DNA from: Pisolithus tinctorius
Lineage: Eukaryota; Basidiomycota; Agaricomycetes; Boletales; Pisolithaceae
Reading direction: 5' to 3'
Length of the DNA stretch: 64,000 bases
Assembly: GCA_024663395.1 (NCBI GenBank)
Contig: JANFAH010000010.1
Coordinates: 744,001 to 808,000 of the forward strand
Shown: piece after piece, positions 54,076 through 64,000 of the stretch
How the letters are laid out: every line of letters begins with the position of its first letter
Position numbering within the stretch: the first letter of the stretch is position 1
Program-made: the position numbers and the translations under genes
The notes under the pieces: generated by a model
What the model saw: only the letters and a program-made list of their open reading frames with translations
Told to the model about the DNA's origin: nothing
Database searches by the model: none

Positions 54076-55688
54076 AGCGACCCTGTCTCGTTTCCCTGGT
54101 CATCTATCGCTACGAGTCTGATACTGTATGTGATGTTCCTATTGAACGGTCCGAGGGTCCTGTTGCAGAGCGCTCTCCACGCTGTTTCGTTGCGGCTCAG
54201 CCTGGATGCGTCGCCTTCAGCGGTTGGGCAATCCCTGCTTCCATGCCCATGCGTTCCACATCTGAAACATTCTCCTGAGCATACCATCGCTGTCCCGGGT
54301 TTGAGAGGGTACGGTGTGTACTCGGTGACTCGCACTGAGTCTCCGTGCTTCGTGATCCACGCTGTGAGCTGTGCCGTGTATTTCCTTTGTCCTTCCTCGT
54401 CGTTGGGGTGGTGTGGGACTTGTTCTAACCCTTTCCACACGATCTCCTTCACTTCCTCGGTGGGCGGGTTGTATGGCGTGTTGCGTCTCGGCGTCTGTTG
54501 GAGTGCGAATCGTGTGTTTGGATGTGCCGTCGACGGTGAGGCTCGAGGGCTGGTACGGGATACTGCTACTTGCCCGATGGTGAGTCGTTGGAGTTGCGCT
54601 GTAATGTCCGCCGCTGTTGCCCTTTTGGTTGCCTCCAGTTTCTGCATTAGTCTTGAGTCTCGTTCCTCCTCTTTCCTCTTCCTCTCCTCTATTTCCTTGC
54701 GCTCCTGCTTCAGTTTCGATGTACTCAGGTCTTTCACATCGTCCGTAAACTCTTTCCACGTCGTGTATTCTTCGTCTAGTAGCTTCTTAACCACCTTGGG
54801 GAGCTGCTTCTTGACTTGCCATATTAGTGTAGGTCCCTTCTTGATTTTTGCTAGTCTTGCAAGTTCCATCGCTTCTTCCGCCCACTTTACATGTGCCCAC
54901 ACCTTCTGATGTCCTACTGTCTTGATTGCTCCTACGTCTTCCTGTGCCATCTTGTGTTTGAGTAGTTCGGTCTGGTATTCTTCCGATGTCAGCGTTGCGC
55001 TCTTTGTTGTGGGCCACCTGTCGTTGAACGCTTTGACTACGTCGTCCCAACTAGCGCGTTGGGTCGCTGTGAGGTCATCGTACCAGCGTTCTGCTGGTGA
55101 CCCTGTCCCTAGGTAGTTTGCCAGCGCTTGGATCTTCTGCGCATCGGTGGATAGTGGGTTTAGGAACAGCATGCTGCGATTGAACGCTTTGATGAAGTCG
55201 CTGGCGTTCTCCGTTTCCGCCCGATCTCCATAGAAAAGGGGAACTGCTTCCGCCATTCTTCTTGGTCGTTGCGCTAAGGCTGGGGCTGTTGTGGTTGGGG
55301 GTGCTGGGTGTACTGTTGGGTGCGGTGGGGCTGGAGGTACGGCTGGGAGTGTGGTATTCTGCGGTGCTGACTGCTCTGGGTCTGTGAGCGAGTACGGGGG
55401 TAGTGCTACTGGGGCCGAATGTGTTCGTTCTCTGGTGCGTCGGGGTTCTGCTGATGAGGCTGGTGGGGTCGGTAGCGCTAGTGTTGGGAACGCTACCCGT
55501 AGGTCGTATCGGCTAGTGTACTTGCCGTCCGTTCCGGTGTCCGGTATGTCGTCTACGGACAGGTAATCCCGTAGGGGCGATGGCGCATTGTCTGACATTT
55601 GTGATTCTGATGGGAACGAGTAGTCGCTGTTGTGTGATGTTCCAAGCGGTGACCACGATGGTGAGCTGTCAGGTGTGCGTCCGGTCAT
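54072..55688 (-). CDS. gag: Gypsy-4 gag
   Basis: An intact 538-codon frame from ATG at 55688. Ser/Pro-rich N-terminal region; capsid-like domain (AEAVPLFYGDRAETENASDF, IQALANYLGTGSPAERWYDD, WDDVVKAFNDRWP); a long charged helix (KLKQERKEIEERKRKEEERD) likely to be a coiled coil; and a CCHC knuckle CFRCGTHGHGSRDC near the end. It is larger than the other gags here. Pol follows in the -1 frame with a 1-4 nt overlap (GTG against TGA), but no canonical slippery heptamer is seen. Confidence 0.88.
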   Translation of the reverse strand: MTGRTPDSSPSWSPLGTSHNSDYSFPSESQMSDNAPSPLRDYLSVDDIPDTGTDGKYTSRYDLRVAFPTLALPTPPASSAEPRRTRERTHSAPVALPPYSLTDPEQSAPQNTTLPAVPPAPPHPTVHPAPPTTTAPALAQRPRRMAEAVPLFYGDRAETENASDFIKAFNRSMLFLNPLSTDAQKIQALANYLGTGSPAERWYDDLTATQRASWDDVVKAFNDRWPTTKSATLTSEEYQTELLKHKMAQEDVGAIKTVGHQKVWAHVKWAEEAMELARLAKIKKGPTLIWQVKKQLPKVVKKLLDEEYTTWKEFTDDVKDLSTSKLKQERKEIEERKRKEEERDSRLMQKLEATKRATAADITAQLQRLTIGQVAVSRTSPRASPSTAHPNTRFALQQTPRRNTPYNPPTEEVKEIVWKGLEQVPHHPNDEEGQRKYTAQLTAWITKHGDSVRVTEYTPYPLKPGTAMVCSGECFRCGTHGHGSRDCPTAEGDASRLSRNETAWRALCNRTLGPFNRNITYSIRLVAIDDQGNETGSL

Positions 55689-55894
55689 GAAACGGCCCAG
55701 CGCGTTGCGAGGTTGGTTTCTGTTCGGCAGTTTGGTAGCGGTGTAGCGGTTAGTTTGGGGATTTCCTACTCAGCTGGTTCTGCTTTATATCCTTCTCCGC
55801 GTGTTGGTCGTGCGGTTGCCTTGTGTTCGGTCGGTGACAGCTCGGTACGGTGTCTGTTCGGTGTTGCGGTGTCTGTTTAATGGTTTACCTGGGT

Positions 55895-55918
55895 CGGATC
55901 GCACGCTCGTCACCAAGA
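55895..55918 (-). promoter_or_regulatory. Gypsy-4 candidate tRNA primer-binding site
   Basis: Four nucleotides inside the 5' LTR the sense strand reads TGGTGACGAGCGTGCGATCC, beginning with TGG as expected for pairing to a tRNA CCA end. No complement occurs in the LTR, so this element should be tRNA-primed, unlike Gypsy-1 and Gypsy-2. The tRNA was not identified. Confidence 0.5.
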
Positions 55919-56065
55919 TGGAGTGGTGGTCTCTTAGTGCTGTATCATACTGTCTGTCGTCGTATCGTGTGTTCTACCGCTATGTTCATGTCCACGTCTG
56001 CCTTCGTCTGACTAAGCCAATGTGGCTGTGTCCTCATCTCCTGTCCCCCTGGTTCCCCTACTCCA
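55919..56065 (-). repeat. Gypsy-4 5' LTR
   Basis: 147 bp, identical to 49846-49992 except for one C/T transition. Followed by the TCGT duplication and the resumed sequence of element B. Confidence 0.9.
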
Positions 56066-59000
56066 TCGTCTCAGGTCTGTCACTCAGTTAGAAAGGTCTT
56101 ATGTGGTCATTTCAGTCTCCCCTCTTGATGAAGCATATGGATCATTCCTCCCTGCTCCCTGCACTGTCTTTGTTCCAGTCTCATCCATCATTCTTCCCAC
56201 ATTGTGACAGCTGCAGTATAATCTACTGTTCTCCAGCCTCCCTGATTGCATCCATGACAAGTATGGCATGCATCTCGCCTTCTTACTGCAAGATCCAGCA
56301 GAAGATGTCCCCCCTTCTCCTCCTCCATCAGAGCCCCATTCATGAAGTTTTTGTTAACTTTGCTGAGAGGATGAAAGAGTGGGAGATGCCATCGCATATG
56401 CTCCCATTGCCCTACAGACCCCCAACACCCTAGCCCCCTTTGACACCTGACTCATGCCCTTCAATTCTGGAATTAATACTTCCTTGTTTGGAAACACTGC
56501 CCATCTGTCATGCCACCTTTGGATCTAGAGATGTCTCCACTGAGATCTGACTTGCATCGCCACCCCCTAATGTGGTATCAGTGCGCTTGCTCAGTTTCTG
56601 ACTCCATTTGACTCATTCTGTGATATTTTGACTGTCCTTGACTCATTTATTGCCAATACTTACCAATCTTCTTTGCTTGCTTACTTTTCATTTCTTGCTT
56701 ACTCATCATGATTACTCAGTCCTTGCTCATTACTTACCAAGTGTTTGTGCCTTGTTTGTCACAAGCTGTGCTCCCCCCACAGTATATAAACCCCCATGTA
56801 CTTAGCTACCCAAGAAGCAATCAAGAAGCAATCAGAAGCCATTCACTCAGCAGTCAGTTTAGTGCCTATCTCATCATTGACAGTTGAGGCTCCATGAAGG
56901 GGTCTATCTGTCATCATTTGTATACTGGGTAGTTGAGGCTCATTCAGAAGAGTCTATCTGCCATCCTTCATCATCTGAAGCTTCCTCTTAGTCAGCAGTC
57001 TTGCTTAGTCATCCCTCCACTCCTGCATAACTCATCAATGACTTGTGCCAGGAGCACATTTTATCAAAGGCCATCATTCTAGAAGTCCTTTTGGCTGAAC
57101 ACCTTCACTCTGTTCAGCATCCCCCATCCAGTCATCACTTGCTTGTCTACTCCTGTGTAACTCATCAATGACTTGCGCCAGGAGCACCTCCACTTGAAGT
57201 CTCCCCCACTTTAGGTTTCTCTGCCCTCCCAGTTCTGCAGAGGTAAACCACCACTCGCTCATATTTGTCTTTAGTGTTGGATTTGTTTGGTTTATACCAG
57301 CTTTCCACACTTTGACTCACAGTGTGGATTATGAGGGAAGGGTCAAGAAAACCAAAGGCACCAGGCAAATCTGGGATGAACCCAATCTTTGGGAGACAGC
57401 CCTTCTGAAGGCCCCATTGGTAGCTTGGTACAATGCCAAGCCACCTAACCCAGAGAAATGCCATGGTTTGCTCTGTTCCACTATAACAAACATTTATAAG
57501 GAAAGCACCCAATACTTGTGTGTACCAGAATGGATGAGTGTTAGGACTCTCCTCTTGTGATAGCATCATAACTGTGGCACCATGTCCTGGGCATAGGGTA
57601 TCCTGGCCGTGGCGTATATCATAGGTCATGTAATTTATTTGGAAGCACTTTGATTGAATAACTTGGTTGAGACCATTCTTGAAGGTCACTTTATTTCATT
57701 CTTCACTAGAGAATGAGCATTCATCTCCATCATAATCCAAGCTCAGTAATCATGAAAGAAGATGATCTTTCAGCTTCGGAATGAAGTCCTTGTAAAAGAT
57801 GGTGAGGACAGTTAACTTGGGGTCCAGTACAACCTCTCACCTTCACAGCTGGATCTTCAGAGTTTTGACTGAGAAATGCAGCCAAGTTGATGGCATTGCT
57901 CAGAGAATCTGACAAGTGGTGGTGAAACTTAGACAGGGCAGCTGTCTCTTCCAACTTTGTGGAGGATTCGCCTGCAGCATCCAATTGATGTCTAATATGT
58001 GTATGTCGTCTCTCCTGCTTTGCAAGTTGCTTTGCAGGTTTTTGTTTATTCATACTTCAATATAACTTCTTCAGAAGGCAATGAGCATGTTCACCCTAAC
58101 AACCAGGGTCAGCACGTCATCTATCATGAAAGACAATGATATAGCTTATGATTTGAGTAGTATACAAGTCAGTTGTTCCAAAAGTGCATATTGTATTCAC
58201 ATAATCTCCAAGGGCATGAAACTTGTATGTTGCAAGGTTGAAGGTCTTCAGTTGGGCACTGGTCATAGAAGAGGTAGTATTAGATGTGAGATTAGGTTTA
58301 CTGTCCTTTCTCCAATGCCAAGCAGCGACCTCCAAGGGTAGCTCCATTGTCATGAATGCAGTACAAGTAAAGTCTCGAAACTTGCAAAGCTGATGTCCAT
58401 GCAGCCGGGTGGTTTTGTCGAGTTGATGAAGTGAATCTTCACTGTGGAGACGAAGCTTTGCGAGTGCATGCCAGTGGGCTAGCCGAAAAAGCAAGGTACA
58501 TACAACTCTGTCATGCTCAGAAGGGAAAAGCCCTTCAAACACTGGAATTGCACACTGATGATGAGAAAAACATTATTTCTTGGAAAATGAGGATCCAGAA
58601 GCTTAAATTACCTGCAGGATGTCTTCAAAATTTTGTGCTGCTTGTTGGCATACATCTGATATATTATGGGGAAAGCAATGAATTGCATCTTTTCCAAAGG
58701 ATGAAATTAGATGGAACCTTATTATGCACCATCTTTTAGCACACTGTATGAAAGTTAAATAAAAACTTCATACTGCTCATTAAGCTGGATCACTGTATCA
58801 GGATGTATCATGTACAGTAGCCTTAACAAGTGCCTAAAGACTGATTTGAAGATCCCCAGCTTGAACTCATGAAGGAGATCTACCATAACAATTGAGTAGA
58901 CATCAAGCCCAAGAGGTCCAAGAATATCAGCAAATGAATTCTGTGGCAACTTGTAAGGTCATGGAAGGCCAATGAAGAGGTGAATGTACAAAGGTTGGCA

Positions 59001-59616
59001 CCAGTGAAAACACCTTCAAGTAGTGTTCTGGAATTACCCCCTTGATTGGGCGCCCTAACCTGTAGATAGCATTGTGGGCTGCCAAAATTTGATCCAAGAA
59101 GTACTGGCATATTTTTGTGAATCTTCTGGATGCATCTGACTGGAGCCCAAGACAACTAAAGTCTTCCTTTGCTATGAGGCACCATGGGCATGGAAAATTG
59201 CCTTTGTCACGGATGGTGGCCAAAAGTACCCTGTAAATAAAACCATAAGTTTTGTCAATGAGTTGAGCAGTGCAGCAGTCATACTTCTCTGGATAATCTG
59301 CTGCATAAGTGAAGATGCATGGGAAAACTTGCCAGCATACTCCATCATAGCATCTGATTACAATGCCATCCTTATTTGCCTCAACAAACTCCTCATCCAA
59401 CAACACTCTCCATACCCCATGGAATAACTCTTGCTTACAGTGGGCAATAATGTCATCATAATTTTTTTTCTTTGTAAACTTGGATATGAACTCAGCGATA
59501 GATGGTGGAAGCTACATAATAAATGCATGTGTTAGCTATGATGTAATTAGTAGGTACTGGAGTAACTCACAGTCGGCATAAATGCTATTGGATGGCATGC
59601 ACTGGAGCTAGGACAT

Positions 59617-60532
59617 TGTCAAGTACAGGTTTACCCTCAGAGTGACCAGGCTTCAAGACCAGGTGACAGGGGTTAGGTCCGAGTGGCCAAAGTCAAGGCC
59701 GAGAGACAGGGGCCAAGTCCAGTTGGACCAGAGTTGAGGCCAGAGGTTAGGGGCTAAGTCTGGGGGACTGGACTTAAGACCAGGAGTGCAGGAACAAGGC
59801 CGGTAGCATGGGAAACTGACTGGTCTTGGAGTGTGCACAAGGGGAAGATGGTCCGGGGTTGGATCTACCTCCCTTGGTCTCAGCTTATGTGCTGTACCCT
59901 TATGCAAGCCAGGGAGAGGTCTGGGACAGGGGCCAGGGATAACCTAAGGCTCAGCCTTAGCTATAGAGTAGTCTTGGGGTGTAGTACAGGAGTTGAGGGT
60001 AATACTTAATTGATATTCTGACTGGGGTGCTATGAAGTATGTACAGGGGTTAAATACAGGAGGCCGGTCCAGGATAATGAACATAGAGCCAGACTTGTGA
60101 ATAAGCTATTAGTGAGATGATTAGCAAGACGAGGGTAGCCACAGTGGCTATGCAGAGGCTAATAGCCAAAGTCCAGGTGACCAGCATAACCAGGGTCAGA
60201 CACAGGATATGTACAGTAAGCAGAGTTAGACAAAAGGATGAGACTAAATATAGCACAAACAAAGGAAAACAGACCGGAGTTATGTCCAGGTGACCCGGAC
60301 ATAGACCTGGGAGGACTGGGGTGGAGCAGTGCAAGGCCGGAATGGACCGGAGATAGGGGTAAAAGACCGGACTTAAGTTATTTAGACCTGAGTTGGGTGT
60401 CCTAGGGCTGGAGTTGAGTTCTCTAGGCCAGAGTTAGGTTTTCTAGGCTGGACTAGGACCGGACTTGACCGGAGATAGGGGCTAGGGGCCCGGACTGGAC
60501 TGGGACCAAGTCCGAGAGTCATGGATATGACA
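59617..60532. repeat. Solo LTR, 916 bp
   Basis: TGTCAAGTAC...TATGACA ends with an exact 5-bp duplication GACAT (59612-59616 and 60533-60537). It lies inside an exon of the transposase at 48742-61688. Removing it with one GACAT joins SKYTCAC to PSSSACHPIAFMPT in frame. Its ends match the Gypsy-1 LTR, but it is longer and mostly different inside, so it is a related family. No internal sequence remains, as after LTR-LTR recombination. Confidence 0.9.
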
Positions 60533-61688
60533 GACATGCACATGTATATTTTGACTGATTCCCAAAAAATAAGTAGATCGGCCATGCAGAGGCATCACCA
60601 AATTGTGTGAGATGAGTAGCATTGGGCCAGAACATCAACCCAGCAATCACACATTCCAGTTTACAGCCATTGCTGCAGCTTTGTTTTTGCAATTTGTCAT
60701 GGGCTCTGTTCCATGCATCCGATGTGTAAAGTTCATCATACAGCCACATCTCACAACCAGTGATGGCAGATCTCCATACCCATCTGAATGGAGTGAGATG
60801 GAACCACTTTGCATTATCTTCAGTGAAGGTGGAGCAAATGACTGCAACAAGTTGGCAATACAAGAGCCCTGGAACAGTGAACATCTGGCCATTTCCATTT
60901 GTGTCCAGCTCCCTAGTCGGTACAAGAACATCCACACTACTCTCCTTCCAGCCATCCTGGTGGGCAATATCACTTTGTCCTAGCATGGATTCAGAAGCAT
61001 CAAAATGTTTCATCTCTGTACAAGCATTGAACCCATCCAAGTCTTCAATGCTGAAGTCATCTGACCTGAGCACAGAATTTATGAGGCAAGTGACCTTGGC
61101 CTCGGACTTCTGCTTGCTTCTGGACATCATCCATGTCATCAGTCTCCAAATGCTCATGTTTTTCCAAGGCTGGGGTGGCAATGCTGGTAGTGATGCAGGA
61201 ATTGTGTCTGTTTGCTCAGGGTTAATATATGCATTGGAGAGCTCATCAAGCAAGATGAATGAATCTGGGTCATAGGATGGTCTGTGATGATATGCTTGTG
61301 CAATGCCAAATTTATTGAAAGACATTTGGATAGAATCAAATACATGAAGGATAACATGTGGGAGGCCAGAAGACTGGGGTTGTGAAGCACATAAAGAAGC
61401 CCCTGGCTGCAAAGCAGGAACAGGTGGTTCTGGCAAAATGTCTTGGAATCATGCAGGTAAATGCTGTGACCAAGTGGGCCGGTGGCTTCCAGATGACTCA
61501 GCATTCTGTGTGTTCTCAGGTAGGGGCACAGACTCAGGGAGCACTTGTATGGAAGATACTGGATCAGTAGTGGCTGCACTGAAGGATGCAAGCTCAGATT
61601 GGAGACTGCTGATAGGTGCAGGATAATCATGAGAGCTCGAGAAACTTGGAGAGCATGAAGTAGAGTCCTTTTCTGCGAGCTCCAGCAT

Positions 61689-62794
61689 GCCAATGTCAGC
61701 CTACCATTCTCAAGTCAGCAACACCAGGGACAAAGGCAAAAAGCTGGGCTCACATTTGTATCCAAATTCAGTTTTGCCCTCTTTGGAGGTGTGCCATTTA
61801 GGCTCAGTTGGGCATTCTGCCTTTGTCATTGCACCTGTGAGTTTAGCTGCTGCCCCCAGTGTGGGCAGCTTGAGCAGTGGTGAGTCAGTGAACTTGGAGT
61901 ATCATGGGACTGTGGACAAGGACCACAGCATTTGAACCTGTTATCTGTCATAGTGATGAGCAGGATGATAGCAAGGATGAACAGCAATGTGCCACAGTGT
62001 GGCTGCATGTGCAGGATGTGAGCAGCACATGGTATCACTGCTAGTACTGTGGCAAAGAGAGTGAGTGATGACTCATGAGCATAGGATCTACAAGGCTCAT
62101 GATGGGGAACCTGGACACTGGCTTCTCCATACTGCACTGATGCATAGGTGGACTGCAGAATTTGGACTAACACAGGGCAAAGTACAATCATGACTACCGC
62201 ATCTCATCAAGAATGGAGGCAATCTACATAGATCAAAGTGTCAATAGATTCTTGCTAACCTGGCACCTCACTGGTGACTACCCTACCACTCTGTTTTGCA
62301 ATGATAATGACACACATGTGACATACCTTACTCAACACACTGCCATGGAAGGGCGGAGAACACTTCTTTGGATTAAATCATATTGCAGTATCCAGATCCC
62401 AGGGAAAGCAGCAACCATAACCACCTTACAACATAAATTTTGGTGAGATGATCACTTGGCATAAAATTGGAATGTACTGGCCCTGTATTATGTATTCAGT
62501 TGGGTTCCAATCATATCACATGTGATGAATGATGGCCTAAGTGGATGCCTGCTGATCAATCTCCAAACAGGAGTCTCTGAGTGTTAGAGCACCTGCTTCA
62601 TGTCCTTACAGCTGCTGTGAACGTTAATGTCAGATAGCAATATGACTCACTGAAACCAAGAAAGCAAGTAGAAATGGTCCCAGACCTTGAAGCACATGAT
62701 CGAATGCACTGTCACCTCTATGACCATCCTTGGGGACACCAGTAAATCTGAAAGTGGTGAAGAGATCTTTGAGGTCATACTATGCTGTGGCTGC
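61689..62794. other. Upstream region of the large transposase
   Basis: No confident gene. It probably contains the 5' exons of the minus-strand transposase, but I could not build a splice chain. Short frames at 61687-61935 (+) and 61826-62191 (-) have no motifs. Confidence 0.3.
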
Positions 62795-63266
62795 TGTAGG
62801 AATTGGAAATAAGAAGTTACCTAGAATTAGTAAATGTCAGTGATGGGTGAGATTCATGCTCAACCCAAAAGGGAGGTCCTGTTTTGGAGAAATGAAGTGT
62901 AGTAAAAGGGTAAAAACTACAAACTGTAAAAGGATACTTAGCTCTGTCTGTCTAAAAAAACTCTTGCCAGTCCTCCTGGCACTTTGGGTACTCCCCAAAG
63001 TAATAAATCTAACTTCAAAAACTTGCCAAATTGCAAGACAAATTCACCCTACTACTGAGGGCCTGTGTCATGGATTGGTTTTTTGGTAAACTGAACTCAC
63101 ACAAACACAGCACATGCACTTAGTCAGCAATGTGGCTGCTCACCACCAAGTCCAGTGGTACAAACATGAAAAACAAAAGAAGGAAATAAAACAAAAAGAA
63201 AACTCTCCACTCCTGAACTCTTGACTCAGACAGCTTCTCCTAGGGAACTCAAACTAATTCCCTACA
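62795..63266. repeat. LTR-like repeat, 472 bp
   Basis: Ends TGTAGGAATTGG and AATTCCCTACA match those of the element 3 LTR. The last 90 bp share the A-rich and CTCCTAGGGAA layout, and the base after CTACA is again TCC followed by a G run (TCCAAGGGGGGG against TCCCAGGGG). There is no flanking duplication, so this is probably one end of a related element continuing past the window. Confidence 0.55.
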
Positions 63267-64000
63267 TCCAAGGGGGGGTTTAGAATTCAACCATCCTCAG
63301 TTGCTCTCCTCCTCGCACAGACCTCCTCACCCTTGCATCAGCTTCCTCAACCTCACCACATATCCTCATGCCCTTCAAACACAACTCCTTTCCCCTAACC
63401 TCCTTGCTACTTGAACATGACTCCCCTCTCTCAAACACTCCTCTCAAAGCCCAAACCTCGCACCAAATGACAACAGAGATAAACTCCAGGAAAACAAACA
63501 AGTGAGTGATAAATCAGGTGCAGAGCAAGTTGATGACTGCTCTTTGAGGGACAGTCTTTGCACGAAATGGTAATGCAGTTTAACACAGTGCCACAGTTGG
63601 TACAGTGGACACTTGCCCCTTATGAGGCAGTTCGAAGTCATGTATGTACCTATATATAAAAAACTCTTGCTCAGTCATGTATTTACTATCCTTGAACACA
63701 TATGTGTTCTTGACTCCTGCTCATCCTTAAGACAATCCTGCACATAAAAAAAAATGAAGGAAAACTGAAACTGGACCTTCCCTACACCATCCTCCTCATT
63801 CTCATAACCTCAACTCTCTGCGCATGTGCACTCGATCCCTTGTACCTCATCTGGTACTTCACCTGGTGGCCAAAGCCCTTGCACTAAGTATCACTGAGCG
63901 ATGTAAGGAATCCGCATTCCCTGAATGCATAAGCCCCTATCATTGACTGTTCCATGACTACTGTTACATCCGCTCCCCTCTCACGTTCACTGTTGTTCAT
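63267..64000. other. Right-edge region, possibly interior of an LTR element
   Basis: Two short minus-strand frames (63280-63501, 63444-63641) lack motifs. A TATATATAAA stretch is at 63650. Box A-like TGGTACAGTGG and box B-like AGTTCGAAGTC words occur near 63598 and 63629, but spaced too closely for a tRNA. Confidence 0.3.

Larger units (their letters stand above)
49846..56065 (-). mobile_element. Gypsy-4: Ty3/Gypsy-like retrotransposon with very short LTRs
   Basis: A 6220-bp element with 147-bp LTRs (49846-49992 and 55919-56065) having TGGAGT...ACTCCA ends, and a 4-bp target duplication TCGT (49842-49845 and 56066-56069). The undisturbed site in element A reads TTTGGTCATCTCAGG, confirming the duplication. 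The LTRs differ at one position. Sense order on the minus strand: 5' LTR, primer site, gag, protease, RT, RNase H, integrase, 3' LTR. The polypurine tract is GAAGGGGG near 49997-50006. Pol is broken by two TGA codons despite the near-identical LTRs. Confidence 0.9.
49240..57323 (+). mobile_element. Element B: 1.86-kb repeat, inverted relative of element A, split by Gypsy-4
   Basis: Without Gypsy-4 it is about 1860 bp and aligns along its whole length with the reverse complement of element A. Ends are CACTGTCAAAC (49239) and GACTCACAGTG (57324). It holds the plus-strand TATATAAA box at about 56781 and the paired direct repeats near 57050 and 57180. It sits in the coding sequence of the transposase, between IIH and CHLIPAF. 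Removing 49240-57323 keeps the frame without any target duplication. Its ends in gene orientation, GTGAGT and TTTGACAG, resemble splice sites. Confidence 0.6.
48742..61688 (-). pseudogene. Large CACTA/Plavaka-class transposase, split by two insertions
   Basis: Exons from about 61688: a Ser-rich leader, TGA at 61449, then FQDILPEPPVPAL, FDSIQMSFNKFGIAQAY, WKNMSIWRLMTWM, TCLINSVLRSDDFSIEDLDG, MFTVPGLLYCQLV, WFHLTPFRWVW, YDELYTSDAWNRAHD and ASAWPIYLFFGNQSKYTC. A solo LTR interrupts here. The gene resumes with DEEFVEANKDGIVIRC, ADYPEK, RDKGNFPCPWCLI, FADILGPLGLDVYSI, VDLLHEFKLGIFKSVF, CAIPVFEGLFPSEHD, YKFHALGDYVNTI, TGA at 58057, HPFWYTQVLGAFL and FLWVRWLGIVPSYQ to FLDPSLIIH. Element B interrupts, then CHLIPAFINGHTNSLLRCGP, EVDDWEAYYINM and an acidic tail ends at 48742. 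The N-terminal start is unresolved. Confidence 0.7.

Noticed and set aside
63541..63640. Possible tRNA gene or SINE with box A-like TGGTACAGTGG and box B-like AGTTCGAAGTC
   Set aside because: The two boxes are about 31 nt apart rather than about 44, the T-arm 5' strand is missing, and no acceptor stem pairs.

Overview
The window reads as basidiomycete (probably Agaricomycete) nuclear DNA. Spliced genes have short introns (GTRNGT donors, CTAAC-like branch sites, AG acceptors), and the repeat families are typical of that group: Plavaka/CACTA-like transposases, chromodomain Ty3/Gypsy elements, a Helitron-type Rep-helicase with a DUF6570-like N-terminus, and a PIF/Harbinger transposase with a Myb/SANT partner. 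I recognise no ordinary housekeeping gene; essentially all of it is nested mobile DNA.

Positions 1-39331 hold one very large element with imperfect terminal inverted repeats of about 1.2 kb. The left repeat (1-304 plus 22812-23745) is the reverse complement of 38150-39331, and both are studded with TCAYRTGA octamers. It carries a Myb/SANT gene (+), a roughly 2000-codon HUH Rep/Pif1-helicase gene (+), several unknown + strand genes including a nucleotidyltransferase-like one, and a spliced Harbinger DDE transposase (-). Its left repeat is split by a stack of insertions. A gag-only LTR element (305-22811) contains Gypsy-2 (2679-21072, TSD CTGGA). Gypsy-2 in turn contains Gypsy-1 (3619-11172, TSD AAGAG) and a Plavaka element (12110-17423, TSD GA). 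Removing each insertion restores the reading frame of the sequence underneath.

Positions 39332-64000 are a second mosaic. A long minus-strand transposase gene of the same broad class as Plavaka (about 61688 to 48742) is split by a 916-bp solo LTR (59617-60532, TSD GACAT) and by a 1.86-kb element B (49240-57323). B is itself split by Gypsy-4 (49846-56065, TSD TCGT). An inverted relative of B, element A (41970-43824), interrupts another gene. Fragments of transposon-associated proteins lie at 40311-41303 and 44105-45840. A further LTR (62795-63266) sits near the right edge.

Four points stand out. (1) The giant inverted-repeat element combines Harbinger machinery with a Helitron-type Rep-helicase and cargo. 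(2) Gypsy-1 and Gypsy-2 both show a self-priming layout: a 10- or 11-nt primer-binding site 2 nt from the LTR, exactly complementary to an LTR segment 33-35 nt downstream of a TATA box. Both also have a canonical -1 slippery heptamer directly against the gag stop. (3) Gypsy-1 carries an antisense, intron-containing Zn2Cys6 gene. (4) Every in-frame stop I traced in the decayed genes is TGA where arginine fits, pointing to CpG (CGA to TGA) deamination. All comparisons were by eye; no database or alignment program was used.
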